DNA from: Akkermansia muciniphila
GTDB taxonomy: Bacteria > Verrucomicrobiota > Verrucomicrobiia > Verrucomicrobiales > V1-33
Assembly: GCA_943333275.1 (NCBI GenBank)
Contig: CALQSQ010000008.1
Span: 1 to 64,000, forward strand
Length of the DNA: 64,000 nt
Direction: 5' to 3'
Both the position numbers and the translations under genes were made by a program. This document shows, piece after piece, positions 25,136 through 34,781 of this stretch (positions are counted from its first letter, which is position 1; each line of letters starts with the position of its first letter). The notes beneath the pieces were generated by a model. The model was not told where the DNA came from, did no database searches, and saw only the letters and a program-made list of their open reading frames with translations.

Positions 25136-25732
25136 TCACTGCTTGGAATCTCCTAGCCTCGGCCAGTAGCTCCAGATATTCTCTGAACCTCCGACAGGCA
25201 CAATGAAACCAACCAGCATGCCGCCTACTGAATTCTCATGGCCAAGAATTCCGCCCAGATTGGTAGTGTATAGCTCATAGTGGTTGTAAGAAGCGCCAAC
25301 GATCGCTGCATCAAATACTCGACCGGAACCACTGACCGACTTGCGGACGATCTTGCCGTTGGTGAAGTCAAAGTGAACACCACGCTGAAGGTTGTTGGAT
25401 TGGATAATTTTCCCCTGTGGATTGTAAAGCCGCAACTTCATCAGTCGCCCATCCTGACTGAACCGGACCTCCAAACGATCTCCATCATACTCTGCGTCAT
25501 CATCCCGTCCATATGTGAGAAAGTAATAAAATCCCTGACCATCAGATTGGCCTTTCCGAATGCCGGTCTTGTTATCACGGCCCTTATTGTCATATACTCC
25601 TTCAAATTGACTCAAGGCGCTTGCCTTAACTGGCTTGGGCCACGATCGATGCGCAGATTGATTGATGCATCCGGGCAAACAGGCCAGCATCAAAAGCATC
25701 AGGGCCATCAATATGGGATTTGTGGTGAGCAT
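25136..25732 (-). CDS. hypothetical lipoprotein
   Basis: From the ATG at 25732 the product is 198 residues with a lipoprotein signal: a hydrophobic stretch (LMALMLLMLACLPGC) ending in a lipobox Cys. The mature part has FEGVYDNKGRDNKTGIRKGQ and DRLEVRFSQDGRLMKLRLYN, a beta-rich pattern like a small lipocalin or calycin-type envelope protein. The family is not recognised. The GC content is lower than in neighbouring genes, which may mark acquired DNA. An upstream in-frame extension to 25960 precedes the signal peptide and is unlikely. Confidence 0.7.
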   Translation of the reverse strand: MLTTNPILMALMLLMLACLPGCINQSAHRSWPKPVKASALSQFEGVYDNKGRDNKTGIRKGQSDGQGFYYFLTYGRDDDAEYDGDRLEVRFSQDGRLMKLRLYNPQGKIIQSNNLQRGVHFDFTNGKIVRKSVSGSGRVFDAAIVGASYNHYELYTTNLGGILGHENSVGGMLVGFIVPVGGSENIWSYWPRLGDSKQ

Positions 25733-26022
25733 TTCGGTTTGCGCGTTAATTTTTTCGCCGAACAGTGTTAATATGTGTCCACCCTGGACGCTGTGCCGGA
25801 TTTGGGTTTGGCCGCTGAGAAACGGGGCGGGATGGGCATTTGTTCGGGCGGGTGTGGCAAACAGTGGCGCACAGTGTCCGAAATGGGGAGGCAAGTCAAA
25901 GCCAAAACCGTCCAAGCGGGCAGGCGTACAGCATCCATCGGCGTCGGGCTCATTGTGCATCGTAGATGAAGGCCGTGGTGGCCATGGCAGCGATACCGCG
26001 CTCCTTCAAAGGGCCAGGCAAT

Positions 26023-26295
26023 TTACCCCATTCTGGTAATGAGCCTGTCAACGTCGGTGCCATTGCGTCGCAATAAGTATCCCGCCAAACCCATCCCCAC
26101 GTTCCACGACTGCTTGTCGGTGCAAAACTCAACGAGTTCGTCCTCCGGCAGAAACCCGTTCCGAAAGGCCCTGCACTGCTCAACGAAATGCGGGCTCGGA
26201 GACTTCGCAATTAAGTCATCCAACTCAGTTATCTCAGCCACGCGCTCCTGTCGATGAGCACTCGGAATCAATCGAAAGTCATGTCGTGGTGACAT
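26023..26295 (-). CDS. small hypothetical protein (90 aa)
   Basis: The 90-residue soluble product is helical in parts (RQERVAEITELDDLIAKSP, FVEQCRAFRNGFLPEDELVE). No signal peptide or recognised motif is present. It lies 290 bp upstream of the lipoprotein gene on the same strand. Composition is protein-like, but support beyond an open frame is limited. Confidence 0.45.
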   Translation of the reverse strand: MSPRHDFRLIPSAHRQERVAEITELDDLIAKSPSPHFVEQCRAFRNGFLPEDELVEFCTDKQSWNVGMGLAGYLLRRNGTDVDRLITRMG

Positions 26296-26510
26296 AAGCG
26301 AGGGGGGAGCAGGCCGAACATGTTACTTAGGGGCGTGGGTGTCGTAATATCGCGGGGGAGTCGGTTCATTTGGGTGCTAATGCGACAGGGGGAGGAGGAC
26401 GCGGGAGATTTGGCGCGGAATGAGTGGGGGGCGATGGGCAGTAGTATGGTCTGGTTTTCGTGAAATGCGCGGGGATTGTCATGCGGGGGCGCCTTCGTGG
26501 AGGCAGGGCG

Positions 26511-26879
26511 GCCACGGCATCGAAAGTGGTATCCAATTCGTCGCCATGGTGGCCACGGCGTCAAAAGCGGTATCCATTTCGTCGCCATGGTGGCCATGGC
26601 ATTGAAAGTGGTATCCATTTCGTCGCCATGGTGGCCACGGCATCAAAAGCGGTATCCAATTCGTCGCCATGGTAGCCACGGCATCGAAAGTGGTATCCAA
26701 TTCGACGCCGTGGTGGTCACGGCATCGAAAGCGGTATCCATTTCGACGCCGTGGTGGCCACGGCATCGATCCCGCGTTGCAGATTGAGTCCATGGTGGCC
26801 ACGGCATCGATCCCGCGTTGCAGATTGGGTCCGTGGTGGCCACGGCGTTGATCCCGCGTTGCAGATTGACGCCGTGGCT
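26511..26879. repeat. 41-bp minisatellite array, nine units
   Basis: Nine head-to-tail units start at 26511, 26552, 26593, 26634, 26675, 26716, 26757, 26798 and 26839. Each shares GCCATGGTGGCCACGGC at its junction. The first six units carry a core of the type TCGAAAGTGGTATCCAATTC; the last three carry TCGATCCCGCGTTGCAGATT. A 41-bp unit shifts the reading frame each time, so a frame through the array reads all three phases before repeating. The array occupies most of a 950-bp gene-free stretch (26296-27251); no gene is visible on either side within it. Confidence 0.9.
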
Positions 26880-26977
26880 TCATTTTCTCATTTACGAGAA
26901 TTGCTTCGGTGGTAAATCGGGGTGCCGTGTGCAAGGCATTCCGTTTTGCGGCATCGTTCCGGCAATTTGCCAGGGCT

Positions 26978-27086
26978 GGAGCGGCGACATTCCTGTCGCT
27001 GTTTGAAGACTCCTGCGGAGCAGCACTTTTTTGATCTGCGCCTGCGGCGGTGGGTTACGAGGGCGACAGGAATGTCGCCCCTCCGG
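26978..27086. repeat. REP-like element, family 1, copy B
   Basis: This 109-bp copy has the arms GGAGCGGCGACATTCCTGTC and GGCGACAGGAATGTCGCCCC. It shares the internal motifs ACTCCTGCGGAGCAGCACTT and CGCCTGCGGCGGTGGGTT with the copy at 3235-3349. Arms are nearly perfect inverted repeats and each arm is palindromic. It sits about 165 bp before the CotH-domain gene. Confidence 0.85.
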
Positions 27087-27251
27087 TGGGGGGCCGGGAA
27101 GTGGGTTCGTTTGGCTCCCTTGAAGGCTGATGGAAGCCGAACGGTCGCGGGCATGGGACCAGAAATAGTCTCGACAAAGAGCGGGGCATTTCACACAATC
27201 CGCAAATCCCCCCATCCCGGCTTCGTCCCTCCCCTTTAAATCCTCACGCTC

Positions 27252-30200
27252 ATGCCCCCCCTCGGCCAATCTCCTCTCTGGCGCGCCTTTCTTCTGCTGG
27301 TCGTCACCATGGCTGGTGCCACGGCAGGTCCGGTCATCTCGGAATTTATGGCGGATAACAAGTCCACCTTGTCGGATGAGAATGGCGACTATTCGGACTG
27401 GGTGGAAATTTACAATCCTGATCCCGGCCTGGTGAATCTGACAGACTGGTTCCTGACCGATACCTCTGCGAACCTCACCAAATGGAAGTTTCCAGCCGTC
27501 AGTCTGGAGTCCGGGCAGTTTCTCATCGTCTTTGCCTCCGGAAAAAACCGGGCGATCCCCGGCAGCCCGTTGCACACCAATTTCACGCTGACGGCGAGCG
27601 GGGAGTATCTGGCGCTGGTGGCTCCGGATGGGGTGACGAAGGCGACGGAGTTTCCCTTTCCCTTCCCTCCCCAAAAAACGGATGTGTCCTTCGGTTATGC
27701 TTTCTCGGCGTCAAACATGGTCGCCGCCAAAGCCACGGCCCAGTACAAAATTCCGACGGACGGCTCCCTCGGTGCCGCTTGGATGGATCCTGGATTTGTC
27801 CCCACCGGCTGGAGTTCGGGGCAGACGGGCCTGGGCTATGGCATGCTGGTCTCCGGCATGGTGGTGGATGAGGTTCGCAGCGCAACCGAGCAAACAATGT
27901 CGCTCGCCGTGGCGGATGCCCTACTGCAGGGGGTGGGTGCCAGCGATACGAACTCGCAGGTCCGCGCCACCCTTAATTTCCTGGGCGATGGATCCGACGG
28001 GCATTACGGATCGAACGTTCCGTTTGCCGTCTCAGGAGATTATCATGTGCTGAAGGCCACTGGTCAGATCAACATCACCGCCGCCGGGGCTTATACTTTC
28101 GGCCTCAGTTCGGATGAAGGCGGGCGCATCCGGATTGATTTGAATCGGGATGGCGATTTCCTCGATGCGGGGGAGGAGGTCATGGTGGATGACAGGCTGC
28201 ATGCCGTGCAGGATCATCTTGGGTCCGCGACATTTGCGGCGACGGGGAGTTTCCCTTTTGAGGTGGTTTATTTTGACTACATCGGTGGTGATTCGCTGGA
28301 GTTTTTCGCATCGGCGGGCACCAAAACGGCCTGGGATGCGACTTTCCGATTGGTGGGTGATACCGCCAATGGTGGTCTGGCCGTACTGGCCCTGCCGGAC
28401 GGCTCTCCGCTCGGCGGCCTGGTGGGAAAAGATGTCCGCACCGCCATGCAGTCGATCAATTCCACGCTCTACGCACGCCTGCCCTTTACGTTGAATCCGG
28501 GCGTTGCCTTGGAAAATATTTCCTTGGATATGAGCTACAACGACGGGTTCATCGCCTACCTCAACGGCACGGAGGTCGCCCGTCGCAACGCCCCGGTCAC
28601 CCCCGCATGGAATTCCACGGCCACCGCCGCGCGCACCAATGCGGCCTCGATCATTCCGGAATCCATCAACCTAAGTACCTTCCGCAGCCTGTTCGTAACC
28701 GGGTCAAACGTCCTGGCCATTCAGGGATTAAATACCACTGCTGCGGACGGCACGTTTCTCCTGCTGCCCGAACTGACCGGCAGCGCGCTGCTGAATACCA
28801 CGCAGCCGTATTTCTTCAAACGGCCCACCCCGCGCACCGCGAACTCCACGCCGACCACTCTGGGGTTCCTCGCGGACACAACTTTCAGCGTGAAGCGCGG
28901 CATTTACTCCACGGCGTTCACGCTCAACATCGGTTGCGCGACACCCGGCTCCTCCATTGTTTACACCACAGATGGCAGCATGCCCACGGAGACCAATGGA
29001 ACCGTCGTTCCCCCCGCCACGCCGACCTCTCCCGGCCTCGCCTCCATCCTCATCAACAAGACCACCCCCGTGCGCGCTTTCGCCAAGCAGCTCGGCTACA
29101 CCTCCACGAATGTGGACACGAGCACCTACATTTTTCTCTCCTCCGTGCTCGCACAGCCCATCAATCCCCCCGGGTGGCCCGTAGCGGGAAATACCATCAA
29201 CTCGCAGATTCTCGACTACGAGATGGATCCCGAAATCGTGAACAGCGCCAACACTGCCATCGGCGGCAATACCGCCGTGCGCAACTCACTCATGTCCCTC
29301 CCGAGCGTCTGCCTGACTCTGCCCGTCTCCGCACTGACGGATGCCACCACGGGTATCTATGTCAACGCCCGCCAGGATGGATTCGAATGGGAGCGGGAGG
29401 GATCCATCGAAATGCTTAATGACCCTAACACCGTCGACAACGGGTTCCATTCCCATTGTGGCATCCGCATCCGGGGCGGCTATTCCCGCGACGCCTCCAA
29501 TCCCAAGCATGGCTGGCGCATTTTCTTCCGCAGCGAATATGGCGATGGAAAATTGAAATACCCCATTTTCTTTGGCGATGACACTGCGGAGGATACCTTT
29601 GATAAATTCGACCTCAACTGTTCCCAGAACTACTCGTGGTCGTTCGGAGGCGATGCGCAAAATGTCTTCATTCGCGACCAACTCTGCAATGACATGCAGC
29701 TGGGCATGGGGTCCCTCTCGCAGCACAACCGCTACATCCATCTCTACATCAACGGTCTCTACTGGGGTGTCTACGGCATCCAGGAACGTCCGGAAGCCGC
29801 CTTTGCCTCGAGCTACCTTGGCGGCACCTCCTCGGATTACGATGTCGTCAAACAGGACGTGAACGGCTACGTGACCATTGCCACGGACGGCGATCTCAAC
29901 GCCTGGCAGGAACTCTGGACCAAATCCCGCGCTTGTTATTTCATCAACAAGGACCAGAACCCCAACGGCACCCCGCACGCCTACACCCAGACGGAGAAAA
30001 ATGCCGCGTACTTCAATATGATGGGTCTGGCCGCCGACGGGGTCACCAAGACATCGGACCCGGTGCTTCTGGATGTGGATGAGCTGATCAATTACATGAT
30101 GATCATCTTCCACAGCGGAAACAACGACGCCCCGCTCTCCAACTTCCTCGGCAACAACAACCCCAACAACTACTACGGCCTGCGCGACCGCCGCGGCGGC

Positions 30201-32468
30201 CATGGCTTCTTCTTCGTGGCCCATGACAGCGAGCACACCTTCGAAGCCGGCTCGGCGGGCGTTGACCGCACCGGACCCTGGAACAATCCCCTGACCGGAT
30301 CCTGGACAAACTTTCTTTATTCCAATCCGCAGTTCACCCATCAGGATGTGCGGGTGAACAAGGAGTATCAAATGCGCTGGGCGGACATGGTTTACAAGCG
30401 CCTGATTGACCCGCGCGGAGCCCTCTCTGTGGCCGCCAACCAAGCCCGGGTGACCAAGCGGGCGACGGAGCTGGAGCCCGCCATGATTGCGGAATCAGCC
30501 CGCTGGGGGGATTCCAAAGTCGCCTCCCCCCTAACCATCGTCAATTGGCGCAATGCCAAAAACGGACTCTTCAATTTCCTCCCCGCCCGCAATGCCGTCC
30601 TCATCGCCCAGCTCCAGCAGGACAAGGACCCCGAGCGCACGGACCGCCTCTACCCCCTGATCAATCCGCCCACGCTCACCCCGCTCGGTGGCACGTTTGC
30701 CGGCCCTCTGAATGTGGACATCTCCAGCGACCCGTTTGTCGCCTCCTACTTCACCGTGGACGGGCCGGACCCGCGCCGCATTGGTGGTGCCGTGGATCCA
30801 GCGGCACAGGTTTCCGCGTTCACCGTGGAGAACGTGCCCTCGGGTGCCGTGTGGAAATTCCTCGATGACGGATCCAACCAGGGCACCGCATGGAAGGAAC
30901 CCAATTTCTACGAAATCGCCTGGATGCAGCTCGTCGATGGAGTGCTGCAAATCAAGAGCGGCCCCAGCCGTCTGGGCTACGGGGAGATCGGGCCGGTGAG
31001 CACCGCCTCCACCGTGGGCTATGTGGACACGGATCCGGTGACTCCGGGCGTGCAGAGAAACATCACCACCTATTTCAGACACAGTTTCAACATCCCGGAT
31101 CCTTCGATCCTGCGTTCCGTGACTCTTGAATTCTCGCGCGATGACGGCTGCGTGGTTTATCTCAACGGCAAGGAGATGGGACGCAGCAACCTTCCCGCCG
31201 CGCCTGCGGTCATTTCCTACAACACTCCCGCTCTCACGAATGTCGGATCCGCAGACTCCTCCGCCTGGCGGAGCCTGCCCATCCAGTTGAGCGACCTGCA
31301 CGCCGGCACCAATGTCTTCGCGGCCGAGGTGCATCAGAGCAGCCCGTCCTCCGGCGACATGGGTTTCAACCTCCGCCTGCGCACCCTCCAAAACTCCACC
31401 TCCGCACCCAAAAATTTGGGCTCCGGACTCCACATCGTCCGCACCCGCACGCGCGATGCCGACGGCAACTGGTCAGCGCTGAATGAACAAGCCTATCTCG
31501 TGGATGGCGAGGCCGTCTCCTCCACAAACCTCATCGTCCAGGAGTTGATGTACAATCCGCAGAACCCCACCAATCAGGAAATAGCCGCGGGATTTGGCTC
31601 CGACAACGCCTTCCAGTGGATGGAAATCCGCAACGTGGGCCCCAAGATCATTGATCTGCGCGGCGCTTATTTCAACACGGGCATCACCTTTACCTTCCCA
31701 TTCGATGGACCGGTGAAAACGCTGCCCCCAGGAGGCAGGGCTCTCCTCGTCGGCAATCTGGCCGGCTATCAGACGCGCTACGGTCACAGCCAGGACGCCA
31801 ACATCGCCGGGGTCTTTGACGGCAACCTCGATCATGGTGGCGAACAGCTGGTGCTGAAATCCGTCAATGGCGTCGTGCTGCTGGATTTCACCTACGGCGA
31901 CTCCGCTCCGTGGCCAACCGCCGCAGATGGCGACAGCTATTCCCTGGTATTCTCAGGGACGAACATGGGACCACCCGGTGCCGCCTCCCCCGGCAGCCTC
32001 GCAAAAAACTGGCACTCCAGCGCCACCCCCGGCGGCACGCCGGGCATCGATGAGGTGCCCTCGAATTACGCCGCCTGGAAAGCGCTCCATAACATTACCG
32101 ATGGCAATGCCGACCAGGATGGAGACGGCATCATCAATTTCATGGAATACTCTGCGGGCACCGATCCGAACGTCGCCAACGAGGTTCCCATCATCGTTCC
32201 GAGTTTTGCCAATTACACCCTGCCGGCGGGCGAGGTTTCCGGAAATTATTTCACCATCACCCACCTCCGCAATCTCGCCGCTGATGACATTGTTTGGACC
32301 ATGGAAATCTCCCCCTCCATGAACGGTGTCTGGCAAACCACGACCGCCGTTCTTGTGGGCGAAACCAACAACCGCGACGGCACCGCCACCATGACCTACC
32401 GCCTTCCCAATGTCTTTCCGAGTTCCGGCACCCGCTATTTCGCCCGGGCCCGTTCCGTGTTGAAATAA
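27252..32468 (+). CDS. giant secreted protein with lamin-tail and CotH domains
   Basis: The 1738-residue product has a signal peptide (FLLLVVTMAGATA). Domains in order: a lamin-tail domain (about 27-145, ISEFMADNKSTLSDENGDYS), a PA14-like beta domain (about 255-320, ADEG-type SDEGGRIRIDLNRDGD), a chitobiase-like segment (about 550-640, GSSIVYTTDGSMPT), a CotH kinase-like domain (about 685-1000, LPSVCLTLPVSALTD ... GYSRDASNPKHGWRIFF ... FVAHDSEHTFEAG), a second lamin-tail domain (about 1425-1560) and a Ca-binding DGNADQDGDG loop near 1616. It is probably cell-surface or extracellular. CotH proteins in spores phosphorylate coat proteins; whether this one is catalytic is not known. Confidence 0.85.
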   Translation: MPPLGQSPLWRAFLLLVVTMAGATAGPVISEFMADNKSTLSDENGDYSDWVEIYNPDPGLVNLTDWFLTDTSANLTKWKFPAVSLESGQFLIVFASGKNRAIPGSPLHTNFTLTASGEYLALVAPDGVTKATEFPFPFPPQKTDVSFGYAFSASNMVAAKATAQYKIPTDGSLGAAWMDPGFVPTGWSSGQTGLGYGMLVSGMVVDEVRSATEQTMSLAVADALLQGVGASDTNSQVRATLNFLGDGSDGHYGSNVPFAVSGDYHVLKATGQINITAAGAYTFGLSSDEGGRIRIDLNRDGDFLDAGEEVMVDDRLHAVQDHLGSATFAATGSFPFEVVYFDYIGGDSLEFFASAGTKTAWDATFRLVGDTANGGLAVLALPDGSPLGGLVGKDVRTAMQSINSTLYARLPFTLNPGVALENISLDMSYNDGFIAYLNGTEVARRNAPVTPAWNSTATAARTNAASIIPESINLSTFRSLFVTGSNVLAIQGLNTTAADGTFLLLPELTGSALLNTTQPYFFKRPTPRTANSTPTTLGFLADTTFSVKRGIYSTAFTLNIGCATPGSSIVYTTDGSMPTETNGTVVPPATPTSPGLASILINKTTPVRAFAKQLGYTSTNVDTSTYIFLSSVLAQPINPPGWPVAGNTINSQILDYEMDPEIVNSANTAIGGNTAVRNSLMSLPSVCLTLPVSALTDATTGIYVNARQDGFEWEREGSIEMLNDPNTVDNGFHSHCGIRIRGGYSRDASNPKHGWRIFFRSEYGDGKLKYPIFFGDDTAEDTFDKFDLNCSQNYSWSFGGDAQNVFIRDQLCNDMQLGMGSLSQHNRYIHLYINGLYWGVYGIQERPEAAFASSYLGGTSSDYDVVKQDVNGYVTIATDGDLNAWQELWTKSRACYFINKDQNPNGTPHAYTQTEKNAAYFNMMGLAADGVTKTSDPVLLDVDELINYMMIIFHSGNNDAPLSNFLGNNNPNNYYGLRDRRGGHGFFFVAHDSEHTFEAGSAGVDRTGPWNNPLTGSWTNFLYSNPQFTHQDVRVNKEYQMRWADMVYKRLIDPRGALSVAANQARVTKRATELEPAMIAESARWGDSKVASPLTIVNWRNAKNGLFNFLPARNAVLIAQLQQDKDPERTDRLYPLINPPTLTPLGGTFAGPLNVDISSDPFVASYFTVDGPDPRRIGGAVDPAAQVSAFTVENVPSGAVWKFLDDGSNQGTAWKEPNFYEIAWMQLVDGVLQIKSGPSRLGYGEIGPVSTASTVGYVDTDPVTPGVQRNITTYFRHSFNIPDPSILRSVTLEFSRDDGCVVYLNGKEMGRSNLPAAPAVISYNTPALTNVGSADSSAWRSLPIQLSDLHAGTNVFAAEVHQSSPSSGDMGFNLRLRTLQNSTSAPKNLGSGLHIVRTRTRDADGNWSALNEQAYLVDGEAVSSTNLIVQELMYNPQNPTNQEIAAGFGSDNAFQWMEIRNVGPKIIDLRGAYFNTGITFTFPFDGPVKTLPPGGRALLVGNLAGYQTRYGHSQDANIAGVFDGNLDHGGEQLVLKSVNGVVLLDFTYGDSAPWPTAADGDSYSLVFSGTNMGPPGAASPGSLAKNWHSSATPGGTPGIDEVPSNYAAWKALHNITDGNADQDGDGIINFMEYSAGTDPNVANEVPIIVPSFANYTLPAGEVSGNYFTITHLRNLAADDIVWTMEISPSMNGVWQTTTAVLVGETNNRDGTATMTYRLPNVFPSSGTRYFARARSVLK

Positions 32469-32514
32469 ACAGGCGGACCTTCCCAGGTCTGGATGGAAGT
32501 ATACTTCAAATCGT

Positions 32515-33462
32515 TTACCGGGGGAAGGCGAACGTGGGCTTGGTCATGGTTGATGCATAGAAAACATTTCCCCTGGGATCCCAGGCAAAATTAGGCCCAA
32601 CGCGTTTGGTCGTAAATTCGGCGGGCAATGGCGCTGCGAGCATCCAGGTCCTGCCGCCATCTTTGGTCTCGGTGAACCCACTTTTGCCAATCACCACAAA
32701 ATGCGCTGCATCGTCGCCAAAAATTGGCCCATGCGTGGCCTCCACCGGCACGGAGGCATTCCAACTCGCTCCCTTGTCCTTCGATATGAGGAGGCCTTTG
32801 GCGTTGGGCCAGTAGATGACGTTCTTAAAGACTACCGGAACTCCCGCAGTTGGGGTCTCCTCTGAAACCTTCGCCCACGTGGCCCCCGCGTCCGTGCTGC
32901 GGAAAATGCCCGGCGTATTTTCCTTGCTGGCCACGAACGTGGTGTGATCCACCACCCCGCACGTGCTCCATCCCTTTTGCAAATCCTTCCACATGGCCCC
33001 CCCGTCCTCACTTGTGGTCAGCAAGCCACCGCTCTCATGACGCAGCGCCAGCATGCGCCTGCCACTGTCTGCCCAGTCCACGGCCCCAAAATCCAAATGC
33101 GTGGTTGTAAATTTCGTCCACGTCGTTCCGCCATCGGTGGTCATGGCACTGCTGCCGTAAATCATGAAACTAGCGATGCGTTTGCCGGCGGGGTCAGCCT
33201 GCAGGGCCCAGCCCGTTTCACAGCGTCCGCCGATGGCCTCGCCATCACAACGTGAAAAGGATTTCCCCTGATCGCTGCTGCGCCACAGTCCGAGATCATT
33301 CACCACCATGAAGACGTCGCTGCTTGCCGGATCCACCACCACTCCGGCTGTGGGACCGGCGTAACCGGGCTTGAGCTTGGAGGTGGTGGAGTCGGAAATA
33401 TTCACCCATTCCCCTGCGAGAGTCGTTGAAGTGAGCGCGGTGAGGGTCAGTAGAAATTTCAT
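32515..33462 (-). CDS. secreted BNR/sialidase-like beta-propeller
   Basis: The 315-residue product has a short signal peptide (MKFLLTLTALTSTTLA). It contains repeated Asp-box-like motifs of the sialidase/BNR type: RSSDQGKSFSR, TTDGGTTWTKF, TSEDGGAMWKDL, STDAGATWAKV, SKDKGASWNA and TKDGGRTWML. Such propellers occur in glycosidases and photosystem-assembly-type proteins; no catalytic triad could be picked out, so the family name is structural only. Its ATG overlaps the stop of the PQQ-propeller gene by 4 bp, so the two are translationally coupled. Confidence 0.83.
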   Translation of the reverse strand: MKFLLTLTALTSTTLAGEWVNISDSTTSKLKPGYAGPTAGVVVDPASSDVFMVVNDLGLWRSSDQGKSFSRCDGEAIGGRCETGWALQADPAGKRIASFMIYGSSAMTTDGGTTWTKFTTTHLDFGAVDWADSGRRMLALRHESGGLLTTSEDGGAMWKDLQKGWSTCGVVDHTTFVASKENTPGIFRSTDAGATWAKVSEETPTAGVPVVFKNVIYWPNAKGLLISKDKGASWNASVPVEATHGPIFGDDAAHFVVIGKSGFTETKDGGRTWMLAAPLPAEFTTKRVGPNFAWDPRGNVFYASTMTKPTFAFPR

Positions 33463-34682
33463 TTTTTGCCAATGCAGTAGAGGGTTTTGTCGCCGCGAAT
33501 AAAGATTCTGCCGTTGCTGACGGCGGCGCTGGAACGGTTGTCCTCACCCAGATCATTTACCGCCAGCTTCTCAAGCGTTTCCCCAACCTCGAGCACATAA
33601 CTTTTTCCAGCACTTGCGAAATAGATCCGCCCATTCGCCGAAACAATGGGGCTGGCATAGGTGGACATACCCTCGAGCCTCTCTGACAGGACGCGCGCCC
33701 CATCACTCACACGGAATGTCTTCAGAATCTCCGGCGAATGCGTTCGCCAAACGAAGCCGCCCGCAATGATCGGTGAGGAAAGGCCTTCGGAAATTTGCGG
33801 CACCGTCCAGCGTGGTTCCAGGTCCGCCGACCCGGTGATCTCCACACAGACACCCTGACCGCCACGTCCGCTGTCGGAATAAACCACCTTCCCGTCAAAG
33901 GCTGGCGAGGCCGCATCACCGGGCGTTGGGCATTTCCATAAAATGCGGCCATTGGTGGGATCAATCCCCTGCAAGGCTCCGCTGGCGGGGATGATCATCT
34001 GCGGTTTGCCTGCAACGGTCACGACGACGGGCGTGCAGTGCGTAAACCCTGTGTCAGGCCGTTTGGCTTCCCAACTGATCTTTCCGGAGGTCGCTTCAAA
34101 GGCGATGAGGCTGGAAGTGCCGCCCGTTTGATCGCAGTCAAGTATCACCGTTTTGCCGAAAACAATCGGACTGGCACCCAGCGCGACATCAAAGGCATAT
34201 TTTTCCAGATCATGCCGCCAGGAAACTTTCCCCTCAAGATCCAAAGCCGCGACCACGGCCGACCCGAAGACTACAAAAACGTGCCGCCCATCGCTGCACG
34301 GGGTCGGAGCTCCGTATCCACCACGCAGGTCCGTGAGTTTCCACGGTCCGGGCTGGATCTCCGTGGTCCACAAGGGGTGGCCATCTCTGGCGTCGAAACA
34401 CAGCACCTGGTGCCGCAGGGGTTCATTCTGCGCACACGTAACCAGCACGAGGCTGCCCACCACAATCGGCGAGGACCAGGCATTGTCCGACTTCGGCAAA
34501 CTTGCCTTCCAGGCGATTCCTTCGCCCGTCGATCCGTTCCACGTCAGTGGCAGATCCTTTTCCTCACTGTAACCCAATCCGGTAGGCCCACGGAACGCTG
34601 GCCAGTCGGTGGCGTGCGCGACGATTTGCAAGGCAAAGACTGCCACCGCCATGATGTGCAAAAAATGTCCGGGAATTCCCAT
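33459..34682 (-). CDS. exported PQQ-binding-like beta-propeller protein
   Basis: From the ATG at 34682 the product is 407 residues with a signal peptide (IMAVAVFALQIVAHA). The mature part starts DWPAFRGPTGLGYSEEKDLP, a typical opening of outer-membrane-assembly-like PQQ propellers in Planctomycetes and Verrucomicrobia. Repeated blades follow: VLCFDARDGHPLWTTEI, VAALDLEGKVSWRHDLE, LIAFEATSGKISWEAK and ALQGIDPTNGRILWKC. Catalytic PQQ-dehydrogenase residues are not evident, so a binding or scaffold role is more likely. It is coupled to the BNR gene downstream. Confidence 0.85.
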   Translation of the reverse strand: MGIPGHFLHIMAVAVFALQIVAHATDWPAFRGPTGLGYSEEKDLPLTWNGSTGEGIAWKASLPKSDNAWSSPIVVGSLVLVTCAQNEPLRHQVLCFDARDGHPLWTTEIQPGPWKLTDLRGGYGAPTPCSDGRHVFVVFGSAVVAALDLEGKVSWRHDLEKYAFDVALGASPIVFGKTVILDCDQTGGTSSLIAFEATSGKISWEAKRPDTGFTHCTPVVVTVAGKPQMIIPASGALQGIDPTNGRILWKCPTPGDAASPAFDGKVVYSDSGRGGQGVCVEITGSADLEPRWTVPQISEGLSSPIIAGGFVWRTHSPEILKTFRVSDGARVLSERLEGMSTYASPIVSANGRIYFASAGKSYVLEVGETLEKLAVNDLGEDNRSSAAVSNGRIFIRGDKTLYCIGKK

Positions 34683-34781
34683 GCCCGCCAGCCTAGGGAG
34701 GGCCGCGCGGAGTGTCAATGAAATGCCGCTGATCGCCTTGCCTTGCGTCCGCACGCATTTAAACGATGACTACTACCCACC

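Noticed and set aside
26511-26879. CRISPR array
   Set aside because: Units are contiguous with no unique spacers between fixed repeats, and no cas gene is near. The same applies to the 21-bp array at 1362-1697.
26476-26934. Frames through the 41-bp array
   Set aside because: Several overlapping frames stay open only because stop codons are absent from the unit in all three phases. There is no start context or conserved motif.
29286-30443. 385-residue minus-strand frame inside the CotH gene
   Set aside because: It is fully inside a gene with clear domains and has Val/Gly-rich antisense composition.
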